A stretch of 64,000 bases of DNA from Ruminiclostridium cellobioparum subsp. termitidis CT1112 (GTDB taxonomy: Bacteria; Bacillota; Clostridia; Acetivibrionales; DSM-1351), in the NCBI RefSeq assembly GCF_000350485.1, contig NZ_AORV01000031.1, positions 1 to 64,000 of the forward strand. The letters run 5' to 3'. Positions 36,057-44,531 of the stretch are shown in pieces. A program made the position numbers and the translations under genes. Under the pieces are notes generated by a model. It saw only the letters and a program-made list of their open reading frames with translations. It was not told the DNA's origin and ran no database searches. Numbering within the stretch: position 1 is the stretch's first letter; every line of letters begins with the position of its first letter.

Positions 36057-37289
36057 TCAGACTGCTTGTACCGACCTCTTTACACGGGTTTGAATAGACA
36101 TGTCGTATATTCCGGTGAGGGTGTCTATGTATTTATCTATGGAAAATTTGTCAATCTTGTCAAAACACCGGCTTGAAAACTTTTGGAGCAGCTCTTCATT
36201 GCAATACAAATAGTTGATTTTCTCGGCCAGATCCTCCGCATCTGCCGGATTGAACAGCAACCCGTCGGAACCGTCGTCGATCAGCTCGGGTATCCCGCCT
36301 ATCCTGGCCCCGATGACAGGAGTACCGTACATCTGTGATTCCAATATGGACAGCGGACAGTTTTCATACCATTCCGAGGGGCAGACCGAAAACAGCGCCT
36401 CTTTTATGTATTTTTTCAGTTCTTCTCCCTGTTTAAAGCCCAAAAACTCAATATTTTTAATTCCCGCCAATTTATATTCCAGTTCTCCGCAGCCCACAAA
36501 AACAAATTTTATGTGAGGAAGCCTGGAACAGGCCTCCGCCAATGTGCTTATGCCCTTTTCATTTGCTATTCTTCCAAAGTATAAAACATAGGGTTTCTTT
36601 GTCCCCCCTGCCATTCCCACTTTCTCATCCACAAAATTGTGCAGGACAACGATCTTGTCGGCCGGAAGGCCTGCCTGCATTTCAGAAATTTTGTCCTTTA
36701 AAAAATTGCTGGGCGATATAAAGCAGTCAATGAGCCGGTAAGCCCTCAATTTCCGGTATATAAAGCTTTCTGCGGCCCCCATGGCACTCTTGGCAAGTGA
36801 GTTGTCAATGCATTTTTGTACGATGCAATTCAGGAACTTCCCATCCCGGCACTTTTCACATGTTCTATTGTTCATATCGTTAAAAAGCTTATGATTGGGA
36901 CAGACTATCTGCGGGTCGTGAAGGGTCTGAACCACCGGAAGGTTGTATTTCCTTATGGAATACAGTATGGAAGGTGTGATCTGATAATTGTAATTGTTGA
37001 GGTGAACTATGTTTGGCCTGAAGTTGCGTATGACTTTATCAATTTTCTTTTTTGCCTCAACCGAGTAAATGATCCTCAGGGGATACAGGCCTTTCTTCAG
37101 AACGCTGCCTTTAAAGTCAAGCTTCCTTGTACACAGCCCCAGGCTGTTCCCCACAATATTCCTCGAATCCTGCATACCAAAGAATTCGACTTCATGTCCC
37201 AATTCCTTCATCCGTTTAAAAAGCTTGAATATGTATGTCTCACTTCCGCCGCGGTTAAACAGGAACTTGTTGACCACCAGTATTCTCAT
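36057..37289 (-). CDS. GT4-family glycosyltransferase
   Basis: This 410-residue GT-B enzyme starts RILVVNKFLFNRGGSETYIF and has YFGRIANEKGISTLAEAC and SEWYENCPLSILESQMYGTP, followed by the Glu-rich donor-binding motif. A Cys cluster at about 135-160 (CPNHKLF, CEKCRDGKFLNC) is a common zinc-like insertion in this subgroup. AGGAG precedes the ATG. It is probably one of three or four enzymes assembling the repeat unit. Confidence 0.92.
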   Translation of the reverse strand: MRILVVNKFLFNRGGSETYIFKLFKRMKELGHEVEFFGMQDSRNIVGNSLGLCTRKLDFKGSVLKKGLYPLRIIYSVEAKKKIDKVIRNFRPNIVHLNNYNYQITPSILYSIRKYNLPVVQTLHDPQIVCPNHKLFNDMNNRTCEKCRDGKFLNCIVQKCIDNSLAKSAMGAAESFIYRKLRAYRLIDCFISPSNFLKDKISEMQAGLPADKIVVLHNFVDEKVGMAGGTKKPYVLYFGRIANEKGISTLAEACSRLPHIKFVFVGCGELEYKLAGIKNIEFLGFKQGEELKKYIKEALFSVCPSEWYENCPLSILESQMYGTPVIGARIGGIPELIDDGSDGLLFNPADAEDLAEKINYLYCNEELLQKFSSRCFDKIDKFSIDKYIDTLTGIYDMSIQTRVKRSVQAV

Positions 37290-37385
37290 TAATTTGTCTC
37301 CTGTAATTTAAAATTTTTTCCAGCACTTTTCAATGCCTTTCTCTATCTCTCTGATAACCCTGCACACTCTTTATTAAGGATAAGC

Positions 37386-38435
37386 TCAGGCAGTATGGGA
37401 TTTTTCGGCATAACCGTCCTTAGTCCGTCCCTCATCCAGGTTTATAAACCCGTTCTCCTTCAAGCTGTAACCGCCGGCCAGTTTATGCTTCAACACCCAT
37501 AGGGCGGGTATCCAGATTTTCTGTTTCATTGCGGGAGCAGCACTTCCTATCATCCAGCAATTTCTGGGACATTTTTTCACCATATTCCTCACTTCTTCGG
37601 CCTCCGGTGAATTCCATATTTCATCCCATTCCTTATTATGGAGGTTCCCCATTGACATTTTTTCAGCACTTCCGTTACAGGGCAGCACATCCCCGAAGGG
37701 ATCGACAAAAAAGCCGTTGCTTCCCATATTGCAGGGCAGATATCTTTTATTTCCGTAGATGTAATTTATTAATCCGTGATTAAAGTACGCCCTGAACCAC
37801 TTTTTGGGCGATCCGGATTTAAGCAGTTTATTTATAAGCTCCTCGAAGGCCTTTGAAACCTTGAGTTTATCCTCTATTTTGTTATCTGTTTTTCTGAAAT
37901 AAAAAGAGTTATGTAAAGCAGCCGTTGCAAACTCCATCCCCAGCTCGTCGGATAATTCATATAAAGGCAGCAGGTCCTGAGCGTTCATTTCCTGTACCGT
38001 ACACCCGAAGCCCACATCCCTGTGTCCCTCGGCTACAAGCTTTTTCAGGGTGCCGTATCCCCTTTTGAACCCTTCCGGTATCCCCCGTATACGGTCATTT
38101 GACTCCTCAAGTCCCTCAATACTTATCCTGATTCCAACCCTGGGGTATTCCCGGCACAATTGCAGTATCCTGTCGGTGAAATAGCCGTTTGTGGAAATAA
38201 CAATCCTTTTGGTTTTTTTATAAAGTTCACCTACAATTTCACTTATGTCATTTCTAATAAAGGGCTCACCACCTGTAATATTCACAAAGGACATTGCAGG
38301 AAGCTTTTTTATTATATCCGTTCCAAGTTCTTCCCCGGGTTTGCTCGGGTCCTTGAAGCAGTCGCACATGTTGCACCTGGCGTTGCAGCGGTAGGTTATT
38401 ATTACTGATCCGTATAATAATGTGGATTTACTCAT
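37386..38435 (-). CDS. Radical SAM protein with C-terminal SPASM-like region, in EPS operon
   Basis: This 349-residue enzyme has the CNARCNMC cluster motif (Cys17, Cys21, Cys24), VNITGGEPFIRND, and later LPCNMGS, VLPCNGS and KKCPRNCW, which resemble a reduced SPASM site. The ATG at 38435 has GGGGGAG 6 nt ahead and replaces a TTG start 15 nt upstream. No precursor gene is adjacent, and its neighbours are glycosyltransferases. It may modify a sugar or another peptide; its substrate is unknown. Confidence 0.88.
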   Translation of the reverse strand: MSKSTLLYGSVIITYRCNARCNMCDCFKDPSKPGEELGTDIIKKLPAMSFVNITGGEPFIRNDISEIVGELYKKTKRIVISTNGYFTDRILQLCREYPRVGIRISIEGLEESNDRIRGIPEGFKRGYGTLKKLVAEGHRDVGFGCTVQEMNAQDLLPLYELSDELGMEFATAALHNSFYFRKTDNKIEDKLKVSKAFEELINKLLKSGSPKKWFRAYFNHGLINYIYGNKRYLPCNMGSNGFFVDPFGDVLPCNGSAEKMSMGNLHNKEWDEIWNSPEAEEVRNMVKKCPRNCWMIGSAAPAMKQKIWIPALWVLKHKLAGGYSLKENGFINLDEGRTKDGYAEKSHTA

Positions 38436-38464
38436 ACCAGACTCCCCCAACTTTCATATTTTTT

Positions 38465-38520
38465 TAAGTCAGTTACTATCGGCTGAAAGCCGACGGCTTT
38501 GAACAGTAATTGACTTTGGT
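38465..38520. repeat. Dispersed hairpin repeat D, copy 2
   Basis: TTACTATCGGCT and GTAATTGACTTTGGTAA are shared with the copy at 23951-23992. The internal CGGCTGAAAGCCG stem is also present. This copy overlaps the 3' end of the GT2 gene and encodes its last residues. Confidence 0.65.
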
Positions 38521-39528
38521 AAGGTTCTCAATTTTATAGCAGAAAACTTTTAAACCGGTAAGCAATTTTTTTGAAATCCAATGCAGTCCGCATAAGACAT
38601 TGATGCTCATTCCGCTTTTCAGAAGATATAGGGCCAGCCTCTCGGTTTTCTTTAAATCACGGCTTTGCATGGCGGTATGATAATTATTTAAAACATTATT
38701 CTTCAAATCGGTAAGTATCCGGGAGTATTTGCTTTTATGCATGCCTGCTTCATACATAAGCCACAGGCTGGCCAGTGCAAAAAAGGTTTGAGCCTCCATA
38801 TCATATATGCCTCCCCTGCTTTTTGAAAAATCCACAAGCTTCCGGCACTGTTCCACAAACTGGAGCTTCTTTACACTAAAACCTGAGTTTACAATGCTTC
38901 CCGGTCTCTGGACATAATAATATTTGGGTTCACTCCTATATATTACGGTTTGGGAACTGTCCAAAAGCTTGTACGTTACGGCGATGTCCTCATATAACTC
39001 GTTTTCAGGAAACCTTATCCGGTCAAAAAGTACTCTTTTATAGAGCTTGTCACAAACATAATTTTCAAAATGTTTTCTGCCCAACAGAGTTCTGATGGCC
39101 TCCTCATTGTTCATGCATCTGCATACGCCGCCGGGCTTGGTATGACAAATGCGTCCATCTTCATATACAAAATAAAATGAGCATATGGATATATCAGCCC
39201 CATATTTTACAAGGTTTTCATACAAAAATTTGTACATGTCTTGAGCAATATAGTCATCTGAATCTACAAACCCCACATATTCACCTTTTGCAGCATCCAG
39301 GCCGGTATTTCTGGCAGAGGAAAGCCCTCCGTTTTCTTTTTCGATAAAAACAATACGGTGGTCCTTTCGGGCATATTCCCGGCAGATTTGTCCTGAATTA
39401 TCAGTTGATCCATCATTTACAAGCACCACCTCAAAGTCCTGAAATGTCTGGGACAATATACTGTCCAGACACCGTCTTAAAAATTGTTCCACATTATAAA
39501 CAGGGACAATTATGCTTATCTTTGGCAT
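38476..39528 (-). CDS. GT2-family glycosyltransferase
   Basis: This 350-residue GT-A enzyme has SIIVPVYNVEQFLRRCLDS at the N-terminus, VNDGSTDNS and the DXD-like FVDSDDYI near residue 90. It transfers a sugar to the growing lipid-linked unit on the cytoplasmic face. AAAGGTG precedes the ATG, which overlaps the polymerase gene end by 13 nt. The final residues (KVNYCSKPSAFSR) are encoded by a dispersed repeat, suggesting the original 3' end was altered. Confidence 0.93.
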   Translation of the reverse strand: MPKISIIVPVYNVEQFLRRCLDSILSQTFQDFEVVLVNDGSTDNSGQICREYARKDHRIVFIEKENGGLSSARNTGLDAAKGEYVGFVDSDDYIAQDMYKFLYENLVKYGADISICSFYFVYEDGRICHTKPGGVCRCMNNEEAIRTLLGRKHFENYVCDKLYKRVLFDRIRFPENELYEDIAVTYKLLDSSQTVIYRSEPKYYYVQRPGSIVNSGFSVKKLQFVEQCRKLVDFSKSRGGIYDMEAQTFFALASLWLMYEAGMHKSKYSRILTDLKNNVLNNYHTAMQSRDLKKTERLALYLLKSGMSINVLCGLHWISKKLLTGLKVFCYKIENLTKVNYCSKPSAFSR

Positions 39529-40799
39529 TCCAAATCACCTTTTTTTATTATTTTACTTGCGTCATTATGCAAGTGATTTACCGGCCTTGTCTGGCTTACA
39601 GCCATACCTATGATCATAAAAAGATTTACGCTGTAGTAATTGGCAAAACTGGATTCCGAAGTACTGGATACCAGCAGATAAATAAAAGGGATCAGACAAA
39701 AAAGCAGTATATTTGAATCAAATTCCCTCAGTTTTTTTATTAACAAGGTAAACTGCAGGATTACAAGTATAAACAGAAACAGGCCCATATACCCGAATTG
39801 ACCCAATATCATAGGCCAAAAAGTATCGGATATGAAAAACGGATTATTTTTTGTCAGCCCCCAGGTGCTGCTCAAATTATACATATAATACAGCGGAGAA
39901 TAAGCGGCCCCTGATATGTAAGACCCGAATGTACCCAAGCCCGAACCCATAGGAAAATAATCATTTGCTATTTTAATACCGGTTGAAGTGAGCAAATTCC
40001 TCGGACTGTCATCACTGTCGAAATAATAGGCATTGATCTGGGGTATTATACACAAAATTATAACTATTGCAGCCGCTATAACAGTTACGACTTTTATATA
40101 TTTAAGCTTTCTCAAGGGAGTCAGGAACAGCAGATAGATTATTACCATACCAATGGCTTTCATTCTGAAGGTGCTGACACATACAAGTATTATCTGCAAT
40201 AAATATATATAATCAGTCAGCCTGTTTTCAAAAACCAGAGTTAAATATGTAAGCGTAACTACACAGAATAAGGCTAAATACGTGGGGTGGCTGAAAAAAA
40301 GTTTTTCGGAATGCATGAAAAATCTTTTATCCCCTTTTGGGAATACATTAAATATAATATCCAGTAATGTAAGCAGGAATGTAACAGCTGTTATTGTCCT
40401 GAAGGTCGCACGTATGTATTTCCTGTAGTCCATCAATATAACGCCGCCGAAACATATCCTTGCAAAAAAATATCCTCCAAGAAATTTGGAGACTATTACC
40501 AGATCGGATATTGCCGCACTCAGGCTTTGGAACTTGTTAACCAGGGAAGATATTATGCCGGTCAATATAAAAAGTATATATAGAAAAATTATGATTTGTT
40601 CTTCCCTGTATAATTTTTCGTTCTTATAAATATATAAGATGAACACCACCGGCAGAAATACAAATCCGATAAATTCGTCAACCGATTTGAACACCGGCAC
40701 ATACTGTTGCAGCAAATCCTGATACAGGAGGAGCAGCGTTATGCCCAGGAATAGAAAGAAGGACTTGTTTCTGTTCCGTTCATAGTATAAACTATCCAT
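39516..40799 (-). CDS. O-antigen/EPS polymerase (Wzy-like)
   Basis: This 427-residue protein has 10-12 hydrophobic segments and a large outside loop at about 240-310, containing NDYFPMGSGLGTFGSY, which fits the conserved loop of Wzy/ligase-family proteins. It should polymerise flipped repeat units outside the membrane. The start overlaps the beta-helix gene by 8 nt, with AAAGGGG ahead. The role rests on topology and context, since Wzy proteins share little sequence. Confidence 0.85.
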   Translation of the reverse strand: MDSLYYERNRNKSFFLFLGITLLLLYQDLLQQYVPVFKSVDEFIGFVFLPVVFILYIYKNEKLYREEQIIIFLYILFILTGIISSLVNKFQSLSAAISDLVIVSKFLGGYFFARICFGGVILMDYRKYIRATFRTITAVTFLLTLLDIIFNVFPKGDKRFFMHSEKLFFSHPTYLALFCVVTLTYLTLVFENRLTDYIYLLQIILVCVSTFRMKAIGMVIIYLLFLTPLRKLKYIKVVTVIAAAIVIILCIIPQINAYYFDSDDSPRNLLTSTGIKIANDYFPMGSGLGTFGSYISGAAYSPLYYMYNLSSTWGLTKNNPFFISDTFWPMILGQFGYMGLFLFILVILQFTLLIKKLREFDSNILLFCLIPFIYLLVSSTSESSFANYYSVNLFMIIGMAVSQTRPVNHLHNDASKIIKKGDLECQR

Positions 40800-42096
40800 A
40801 TTTTGCCCCTTTGTTGATTACTGAGTCCTTATCCTGTTTCTTGCTGTCAGTGTACAGGCTGAAATCTCCCGGATAGTATTTTTCTTCTTTCCAAAAGCAA
40901 AATAGTTTTTGACTGTCCTGATAATAGCTGTTCCTTGAAAGCATCAAGGCGTCTGTTCCGTTGAATCGGGCATCAATATATAAAATTGTAAAACCGGCCT
41001 CCTTCATTATATTGTTTGTAATAATTAGTTTTTCCAGCTGAGCGGCGTTTGGATACAGGCAAATATGTATACCCGAAGGGTCCGGTCTTTGCGTGTGCCC
41101 CCAGCCGCCGCCGGCGTTACTGCAGGTGTTTCCGGCAAACAGGATATTTCCTGTATAGGATTCCGCAGGTGAATTCCAGTATTCAAAACTATATTCACAG
41201 TTCCAAATCTTATTGTTTTTGTATGTAATATTATACTGTTTTTTTATCTCTCCGCTGTTCTGATTGGTAACCCCTGCATCATATATCTCCCATATATTGC
41301 AGCCTTCAACAAGATTATCATAAGCCTCTCCCCAGAACTCAATACCGTTTCCGTATCTGGTCCGTCTCTCATCGGTATATAAGCCGCCTCCCCCAATATA
41401 GCTGATATCACAGTTCCTGATGGTAATGTCATGTGTGCTATACCCTCCAATGCCATGTGCCGCCCCGTATTTCAGTGCCAGGCCATCATATTCAACATAG
41501 CTCTTGTTGGATTGATTGATGATGTATCTGTTTACCGCACACTCAATACTATTATATTTTTGGGAAGGATTTTCATATGAAAACAACAGGACATTACCTG
41601 TTTGGGGATCATAGTAAAACCGTCCCTGGCTGTTCAGCCCGTTTTCATTCCAGACCTTTTGTCCGCATTCGGAATTATCGAATATGATGTTTCCTATGTC
41701 CAGCTCCCCTGCGGACGTTCTCCAAATATTCAAAGCAGACTGCTCCCAGCTGCCCGTATCACTTTTATCAATTGACCCCAATATGACCGGCTTGTCTTCG
41801 CCCGGTCCATAGCCGGTATATTTTATGTCAAACCTGGCATTCCCGATCTGCGGAACCAGCTGACCCCTCCATACGTCGCCTCTTTTGAAGCAGATAATAT
41901 CTCCGGGTTTAAATTTATAACTGTTGACCTTTTCCAGGCTCCTCCACGGAGCTCTCTTGCTCAGGCCGGAATTATCATCATTCCCGCTGCTGCTCACATA
42001 GTAATGGGTGGAGCCTGCTCCTTTATACCTATATAATAAAATTACAATAATAACTATAATGATAATTATTACAGCTGCAGCCAATTTTTTAGACAA
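40792..42096 (-). CDS. Membrane-anchored right-handed beta-helix protein
   Basis: The protein has 434 residues with a TTG start (GGAGG 7 nt ahead). An N-terminal anchor of Ile/Val (about 7-24) is followed by YYVSSSGNDDNSGLSKRAPW, as in extracellular parallel beta-helix proteins. Repeated strand rungs with Asn ladders follow (TIRNCDISYIGGGG, LVEGCNIWEIYDAG, NNKIWNCEYSFEYW, ILFAGNTCSNAGGG). Such proteins in EPS operons may act as lyases, epimerases or binding proteins for the polymer. No catalytic set is certain. Confidence 0.85.
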   Translation of the reverse strand: MSKKLAAAVIIIIIVIIVILLYRYKGAGSTHYYVSSSGNDDNSGLSKRAPWRSLEKVNSYKFKPGDIICFKRGDVWRGQLVPQIGNARFDIKYTGYGPGEDKPVILGSIDKSDTGSWEQSALNIWRTSAGELDIGNIIFDNSECGQKVWNENGLNSQGRFYYDPQTGNVLLFSYENPSQKYNSIECAVNRYIINQSNKSYVEYDGLALKYGAAHGIGGYSTHDITIRNCDISYIGGGGLYTDERRTRYGNGIEFWGEAYDNLVEGCNIWEIYDAGVTNQNSGEIKKQYNITYKNNKIWNCEYSFEYWNSPAESYTGNILFAGNTCSNAGGGWGHTQRPDPSGIHICLYPNAAQLEKLIITNNIMKEAGFTILYIDARFNGTDALMLSRNSYYQDSQKLFCFWKEEKYYPGDFSLYTDSKKQDKDSVINKGAKYG

Positions 42097-42126
42097 ATGA
42101 ATATCCTCCTGTCAGCCTTTATTGTA

Positions 42127-42834
42127 TTAAACAGATTTATACAAGGCAGGCTTTCCATATTTAAAGTAGTCCGGTGCTGAAAATAATTTTTTGTAAAATC
42201 TCTTGCTGGATTTATTGAGTATTACTCCCAGAATATGTGCATCTATTGCGTATAACTGCGTCTGGGCTTTTCTGATATCCTTGATTGTGGTACTGCCCAT
42301 TTTTGCCACAAGAATTGTGGCATCGGTATTACCTGAAATGAGAAGCGCATCGGTATTACATTCCAGGGCAGGAGTATCTGTTATTACATAATCGTACTCG
42401 CTGCCGGCAACTTGCATAAAGGTGCCCAACCTGTCTGAACACAGCAGTGATACCGGGTCCCCCAAATATTTTCCCGAATCCAGAAAATACATGTTTTCGA
42501 TATTTGTCTTGCATATGGCATCATTTAGCTCCACATCCCCTTCCAGGTAGCTGGAAATACCGTACGCTGTTGAATGATATGACACTTTACCGGGCTTATA
42601 TTTTTTTCTCAAGTCCAGGTTGACCAATAAAGTGCGTTTACCGGCTCCGGCAAGAACTTTTGCAAGGGATGCCGAGAAAGAGGTTTTTCCTTCTCCGGGG
42701 TTGCAGCTGGTGACGGTCAAGGTTTTAAAACTCCTGTTTTTTTCAAGCATGTACAGTTTACTTATAAGGGTGGAGTAGGCGTGCTGAAGTACATTATCAT
42801 CCTGGACCGTCTCAGTGAAAACCTTTGTCTGCAT
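42127..42834 (-). CDS. CpsD/CapB-type bacterial tyrosine kinase
   Basis: This 235-residue cytoplasmic autokinase has Walker A NPGEGKTS (45-52), Walker A' LLVNLDLRK (69-77) and Walker B YVITDTPAL. The C-terminal tail has a Tyr cluster (YKKLFSAPDYFKYG and LYKSV) for autophosphorylation. It acts with the CpsC-type membrane activator encoded just upstream and is countered by the PHP phosphatase at the other end of the operon, controlling polymer length and export. Confidence 0.94.
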   Translation of the reverse strand: MQTKVFTETVQDDNVLQHAYSTLISKLYMLEKNRSFKTLTVTSCNPGEGKTSFSASLAKVLAGAGKRTLLVNLDLRKKYKPGKVSYHSTAYGISSYLEGDVELNDAICKTNIENMYFLDSGKYLGDPVSLLCSDRLGTFMQVAGSEYDYVITDTPALECNTDALLISGNTDATILVAKMGSTTIKDIRKAQTQLYAIDAHILGVILNKSSKRFYKKLFSAPDYFKYGKPALYKSV

Positions 42835-42869
42835 AAATCAATCTCCTTTTTACTAAAACCCAAGTTAAA

Positions 42870-43553
42870 TTATTTGGCGGATTTAATATTGTACTTTGGT
42901 ATGACTGCCAGCATGGGAAGTTTTGTATAATGTTCTATGTCCTCCTTGAACCTGATTCTGGTATCAAAGAAATCTGCAATGTAGATTATAATAATTGCCG
43001 TACCAATACCAATGAGCAATCCCATCAATATCTGCTTTAAATTATCCGGCTGAACCGGAGATGAGGGAAGCCCGGGTTCATCTATAACACCCACTATATC
43101 CGTCTTTGTCAGTTCCTCAAGAGTTGAAATAAAGCTGTTGGAAACAGCCAGGGAAACCCTTCCGGCTTCCTCAGCATCAGCCGAAACAGCTCTTATGACC
43201 ACTATGCTGGAATTGTCCTGTGAGCTCACGCTTATCATACTTTTAAGCCGGTCCGGGTCTATTTTCATGCCGCTTAATTGTCCCTGCGACATTTCAATGA
43301 CCTTTTTGCTTTTGATAATATCCTGGTAGTCGTTTGACAATTGCCTGTTGGTGAGGATATCCTGGTAATCGATTTTATTCCGGCTGCTGTCGGCGCTGCC
43401 TTTTGCCAGTGTGAATATTTTTGTGTCGGCGGCATATACCGGCACTGCCCCATAACCATATAAATATATGGTTACTCCCAGTCCTACAGCACCCAGCAAA
43501 ATAATCAGCCAAAACATCCTCAAAAAAGTATATAAAAACCTTTTTAGCTCCAT
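42870..43553 (-). CDS. CpsC/Wzz-type chain-length determinant and kinase activator
   Basis: The protein has 227 residues, with the ATG at 43553 supported by GGAGG 5 nt ahead (the frame extends further upstream without a site). TM1 is at about 12-34. An extracellular Wzz domain with NRQLSNDYQDIIKSKKVIEM lies at 65-95. A proline-rich GLPSSPVQPD motif precedes TM2 (about 165-190), and a short cytoplasmic tail should activate the CpsD partner. Confidence 0.93.
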   Translation of the reverse strand: MELKRFLYTFLRMFWLIILLGAVGLGVTIYLYGYGAVPVYAADTKIFTLAKGSADSSRNKIDYQDILTNRQLSNDYQDIIKSKKVIEMSQGQLSGMKIDPDRLKSMISVSSQDNSSIVVIRAVSADAEEAGRVSLAVSNSFISTLEELTKTDIVGVIDEPGLPSSPVQPDNLKQILMGLLIGIGTAIIIIYIADFFDTRIRFKEDIEHYTKLPMLAVIPKYNIKSAK

Positions 43554-43690
43554 ATTAACCTCCGTAAATCCCATAAAATTGCGTGCTTCGCCATCCTGAA
43601 CAGCCAAAGTCCGTTCCGTTTCATTATCTGCTGCATATATCTCCCATATTTCCCTTTTGCGCCGAAACAGCAAGAGGGGCCTCCGGAATC

Positions 43691-44212
43691 CTAAGCCGGC
43701 TGAACCAATGCCACACTAAGTTCTACAAGTCTCGGTTCATTCATTATATTGAGCAGTACTTTAGCCCGGCCTTTTCTTTTATCAATGGACTTGATGCAGC
43801 CCTCCATTCCATACAGCGGCCCATCAATAACCATTACTTTTTCGCCGGTAACATATACCCTGGAATATCCAATGATTTCACAGTCGGCAGTCAGCTTGCC
43901 TATAACTTCAATTTCACTTTTATGTATCTGCAGCGGGCCGTCCTTATCCCTCAGAAATCTGATAACTCCGGGTATATCCCTGACCAAATCGTAGGTTTCA
44001 TTGCCTATCATTCCATTCAAAAGAATATAGCCCGGAAACAATGTCCTGATCTTATCCTCCCATTTGCCCTCTCTGCGCTCCTTCAGCCTCCTCTTGGGGA
44101 CTATCGCTCTCATCCGGCCCTGCATTCTGAAATTTATTCTGGCTTTGACCTTATCCTCTTCTCCGGTAGCTACAAAGACCGCATACCAACCCGCTCCATT
44201 TTTGTACATCAT
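43691..44212 (-). CDS. loaP: LoaP/NusG-family processive antiterminator
   Basis: This 173-residue NusG paralogue has an NGN domain (WYAVFVATGEEDKVKARIN at 9-27, TLFPGYILLNG at 57-67) and a C-terminal KOW domain (VTGEKVMVIDGPLYGMEGCI). WYA-F-V-TG-E is typical of LoaP, which lets RNA polymerase read through terminators in long EPS and antibiotic operons of Firmicutes. It is the first gene of the ~20-kb EPS operon, as expected for a cis-acting antiterminator. Its RNA target hairpin is not identified. Confidence 0.9.
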   Translation of the reverse strand: MMYKNGAGWYAVFVATGEEDKVKARINFRMQGRMRAIVPKRRLKERREGKWEDKIRTLFPGYILLNGMIGNETYDLVRDIPGVIRFLRDKDGPLQIHKSEIEVIGKLTADCEIIGYSRVYVTGEKVMVIDGPLYGMEGCIKSIDKRKGRAKVLLNIMNEPRLVELSVALVQPA

Positions 44213-44276
44213 AGTTTAAACGCCGCACCTCATAAAGATATTGAAGGATTTGTTAATTTATTCCTGCTAATTTGAA

Positions 44277-44304
44277 ATTATACTCCTCTCGGGGATTTTG
44301 TAAA
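44277..44304 (-). promoter_or_regulatory. Predicted promoter of the loaP-EPS operon
   Basis: -35 TTTACA (44299-44304) and -10 TATAAT (44277-44282) with a 16-bp spacer, giving a leader of about 58 nt before loaP. No other promoter of similar quality was noticed within the operon. Confidence 0.6.
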
Positions 44305-44476
44305 ATTAATACCTTCGCCATTTCCCGTTCCAAAGGGCAAATATTTTACATAATATAATAAATTAATGTATTAATCCTTGTTATAATTGGTTATCCGCTG
44401 TAATTTATTGAAATAAAAATAATCAATATCCTTTTTTGTATTTTTATACATTTCCAGGATAATATTTTGCAGCACC

Positions 44477-44519
44477 AAAAAAAACCTTTCAGACCCGGTA
44501 AAAGTCTGAAAGGTTTTTT
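44477..44519 (-). terminator. Strong terminator after the S41 protease gene
   Basis: A 16-bp perfect stem: AAAAAACCTTTCAGAC (to 44494) with GTCTGAAAGGTTTTTT (44504-44519). It separates the surface-protein unit from the EPS promoter. Confidence 0.92.
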
Positions 44520-44531
44520 ATAATTTGTTTT

